Made by a program: the position numbers and the translations under genes
Assembly (NCBI GenBank): GCA_964582415.1
Contig: CAZOSF010000097.1
Span: 1-6,599, forward strand
DNA from: CAZOSF01 sp964582415
GTDB lineage: Bacteria; Bacteroidota; Bacteroidia; Flavobacteriales; Flavobacteriaceae
DNA length: 6,599 nucleotides
Reading direction: 5' to 3'
Shown: positions 6,093 through 6,599 of the stretch, in pieces
Numbering within the stretch: position 1 is the first letter of the stretch
How the letters are laid out: each line of letters starts with the position of its first letter
The notes under the pieces: generated by a model
Databases searched by the model: none
Told to the model about the DNA's origin: nothing
Seen by the model: only the letters and a program-made list of their open reading frames with translations

Positions 6093-6599
6093 TTAACTAT
6101 GGATCCAGTTTTTAATCATTTGTTTTCCTTGAGGAGTTAGTACGCTTTCCGGGTGAAATTGTACCGCACAGATATCGTATTCTTTATGACGGAGGGCCAT
6201 GATCTGGTCGTTTTCATCGACGGCGGTAATTTTTAGAACCTCTGGGAAATCCTCTTGGGAGACTACCCAGGAATGGTAGCGGCCAATTTCTATCTTTGGT
6301 CCCATACCTTCAAACAACGGTTCGTTGGTGTCTATGATGGTTGCTTCTGTGGCAACCCCATGAAACACCTTTTTCAAATTCACTAGGGAGCCACCGAAAA
6401 CTTCCCCGATGGCCTGTTGTCCCAGACAAACACCCAGAATGGGCATTTTGCCGGCATAAGCTTCGATTAGTGGCTTCAGCAAACCTGCTTCATCAGGGAT
6501 TCCCGGGCCAGGGGATAGTAGCACCTTATCATACATAGCAACTTCTTCCAATGAGAATTGATCGTTGCGTTTCACGGTTACTTCCACCTCCATCTCTTC
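6093..6599 (-). CDS. trpG: Anthranilate synthase component II, glutamine amidotransferase (5' partial)
   Basis: This subunit hydrolyses glutamine and supplies ammonia to TrpE for making anthranilate from chorismate. The frame stays open to the window edge, with two Glu codons visible upstream of the ATG at 6593. That ATG is internal: the usual N-terminus (an IDNYDSFTYN-type strand and helix, about 20 residues) is missing and lies outside. Counting from the codon at 6593, the class I amidotransferase elements are LLSPGPGIPDEAG (26-38), the nucleophile Cys56 in LGVCLGQQ, GRYHSW (104-109) and the His147-x-Glu149 pair in VQFHPESVLTPQG. A PabA role (folate synthesis) is possible, as one protein can serve both pathways, but the operon position makes TrpG the primary call. 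trpE is expected just upstream. Confidence 0.95.
   Translation of the reverse strand, partial: EEMEVEVTVKRNDQFSLEEVAMYDKVLLSPGPGIPDEAGLLKPLIEAYAGKMPILGVCLGQQAIGEVFGGSLVNLKKVFHGVATEATIIDTNEPLFEGMGPKIEIGRYHSWVVSQEDFPEVLKITAVDENDQIMALRHKEYDICAVQFHPESVLTPQGKQMIKNWIHS

Noticed and set aside
6341..6538. 65-codon plus-strand open frame opposite trpG
   Set aside because: It is antisense to the conserved amidotransferase core, with no recognisable features.
6093..6593. trpG as a complete 166-codon gene starting at 6593
   Set aside because: The conserved N-terminal strand and helix would be missing and the frame continues to the window edge, so the gene is cut by the window rather than short.
1..6599. 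A novel defence, mobile or biosynthetic system
   Set aside because: All the coding space is explained by a secreted T9SS cargo protein, bTHX and the standard trp pathway. No repeats arrays, integrase, transposase or unassigned gene cluster was seen.

Overview
The window looks like chromosomal DNA from a member of the Bacteroidota, most likely the Flavobacteriia. Three things point there. The protein encoded at the left end carries a type IX secretion (T9SS) C-terminal sorting domain behind HYR-type repeats. The tryptophan genes run in the order trpG-D-C-F-B-A with separate trpC and trpF. A tiny bTHX ribosomal protein of the kind found in this phylum lies next to them. Base composition is moderately AT-rich, and most starts lack a strong Shine-Dalgarno sequence, which also fits. 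The genus cannot be fixed from sequence reading alone.

Left part (1-1509, + strand): the 3' portion of a large secreted, probably cell-surface protein whose 5' end lies outside the window. It has a HYR-like module interrupted by a cysteine-free domain of about 160 residues, then two further HYR-like modules, then the T9SS sorting domain. The gene ends in tandem TAA stops.

Centre (1510-1746): a compact convergent junction. It holds a strong, nearly symmetrical hairpin terminator (1530-1562) and, on the minus strand, a 37-codon gene for ribosomal protein bTHX (1685-1572) that is easy to miss because of its size. A perfect 14-bp palindrome lies just upstream of bTHX, in the 61-bp gap to trpA.

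Right part (1747-6599, - strand): a tightly packed tryptophan biosynthesis operon. In transcription order it is trpG (5' end cut by the window), trpD, trpC, trpF, trpB, trpA. Junctions are a TAA directly abutting ATG (G/D), two 4-nt ATGA overlaps (D/C and C/F), an 11-nt overlap (F/B) and a 3-nt gap (B/A), so translational coupling is likely. Together with trpE, presumably just upstream outside the window, these genes would convert chorismate to tryptophan. All the catalytic residues I could check are present. The operon's promoter and any leader control lie outside the window.

I see no mobile element, CRISPR array, tRNA or rRNA, and no evidence of a novel multi-gene system. The points most worth a second look are the small bTHX gene at the tail of the trp operon and the domain inserted inside a HYR-like repeat of the secreted protein.
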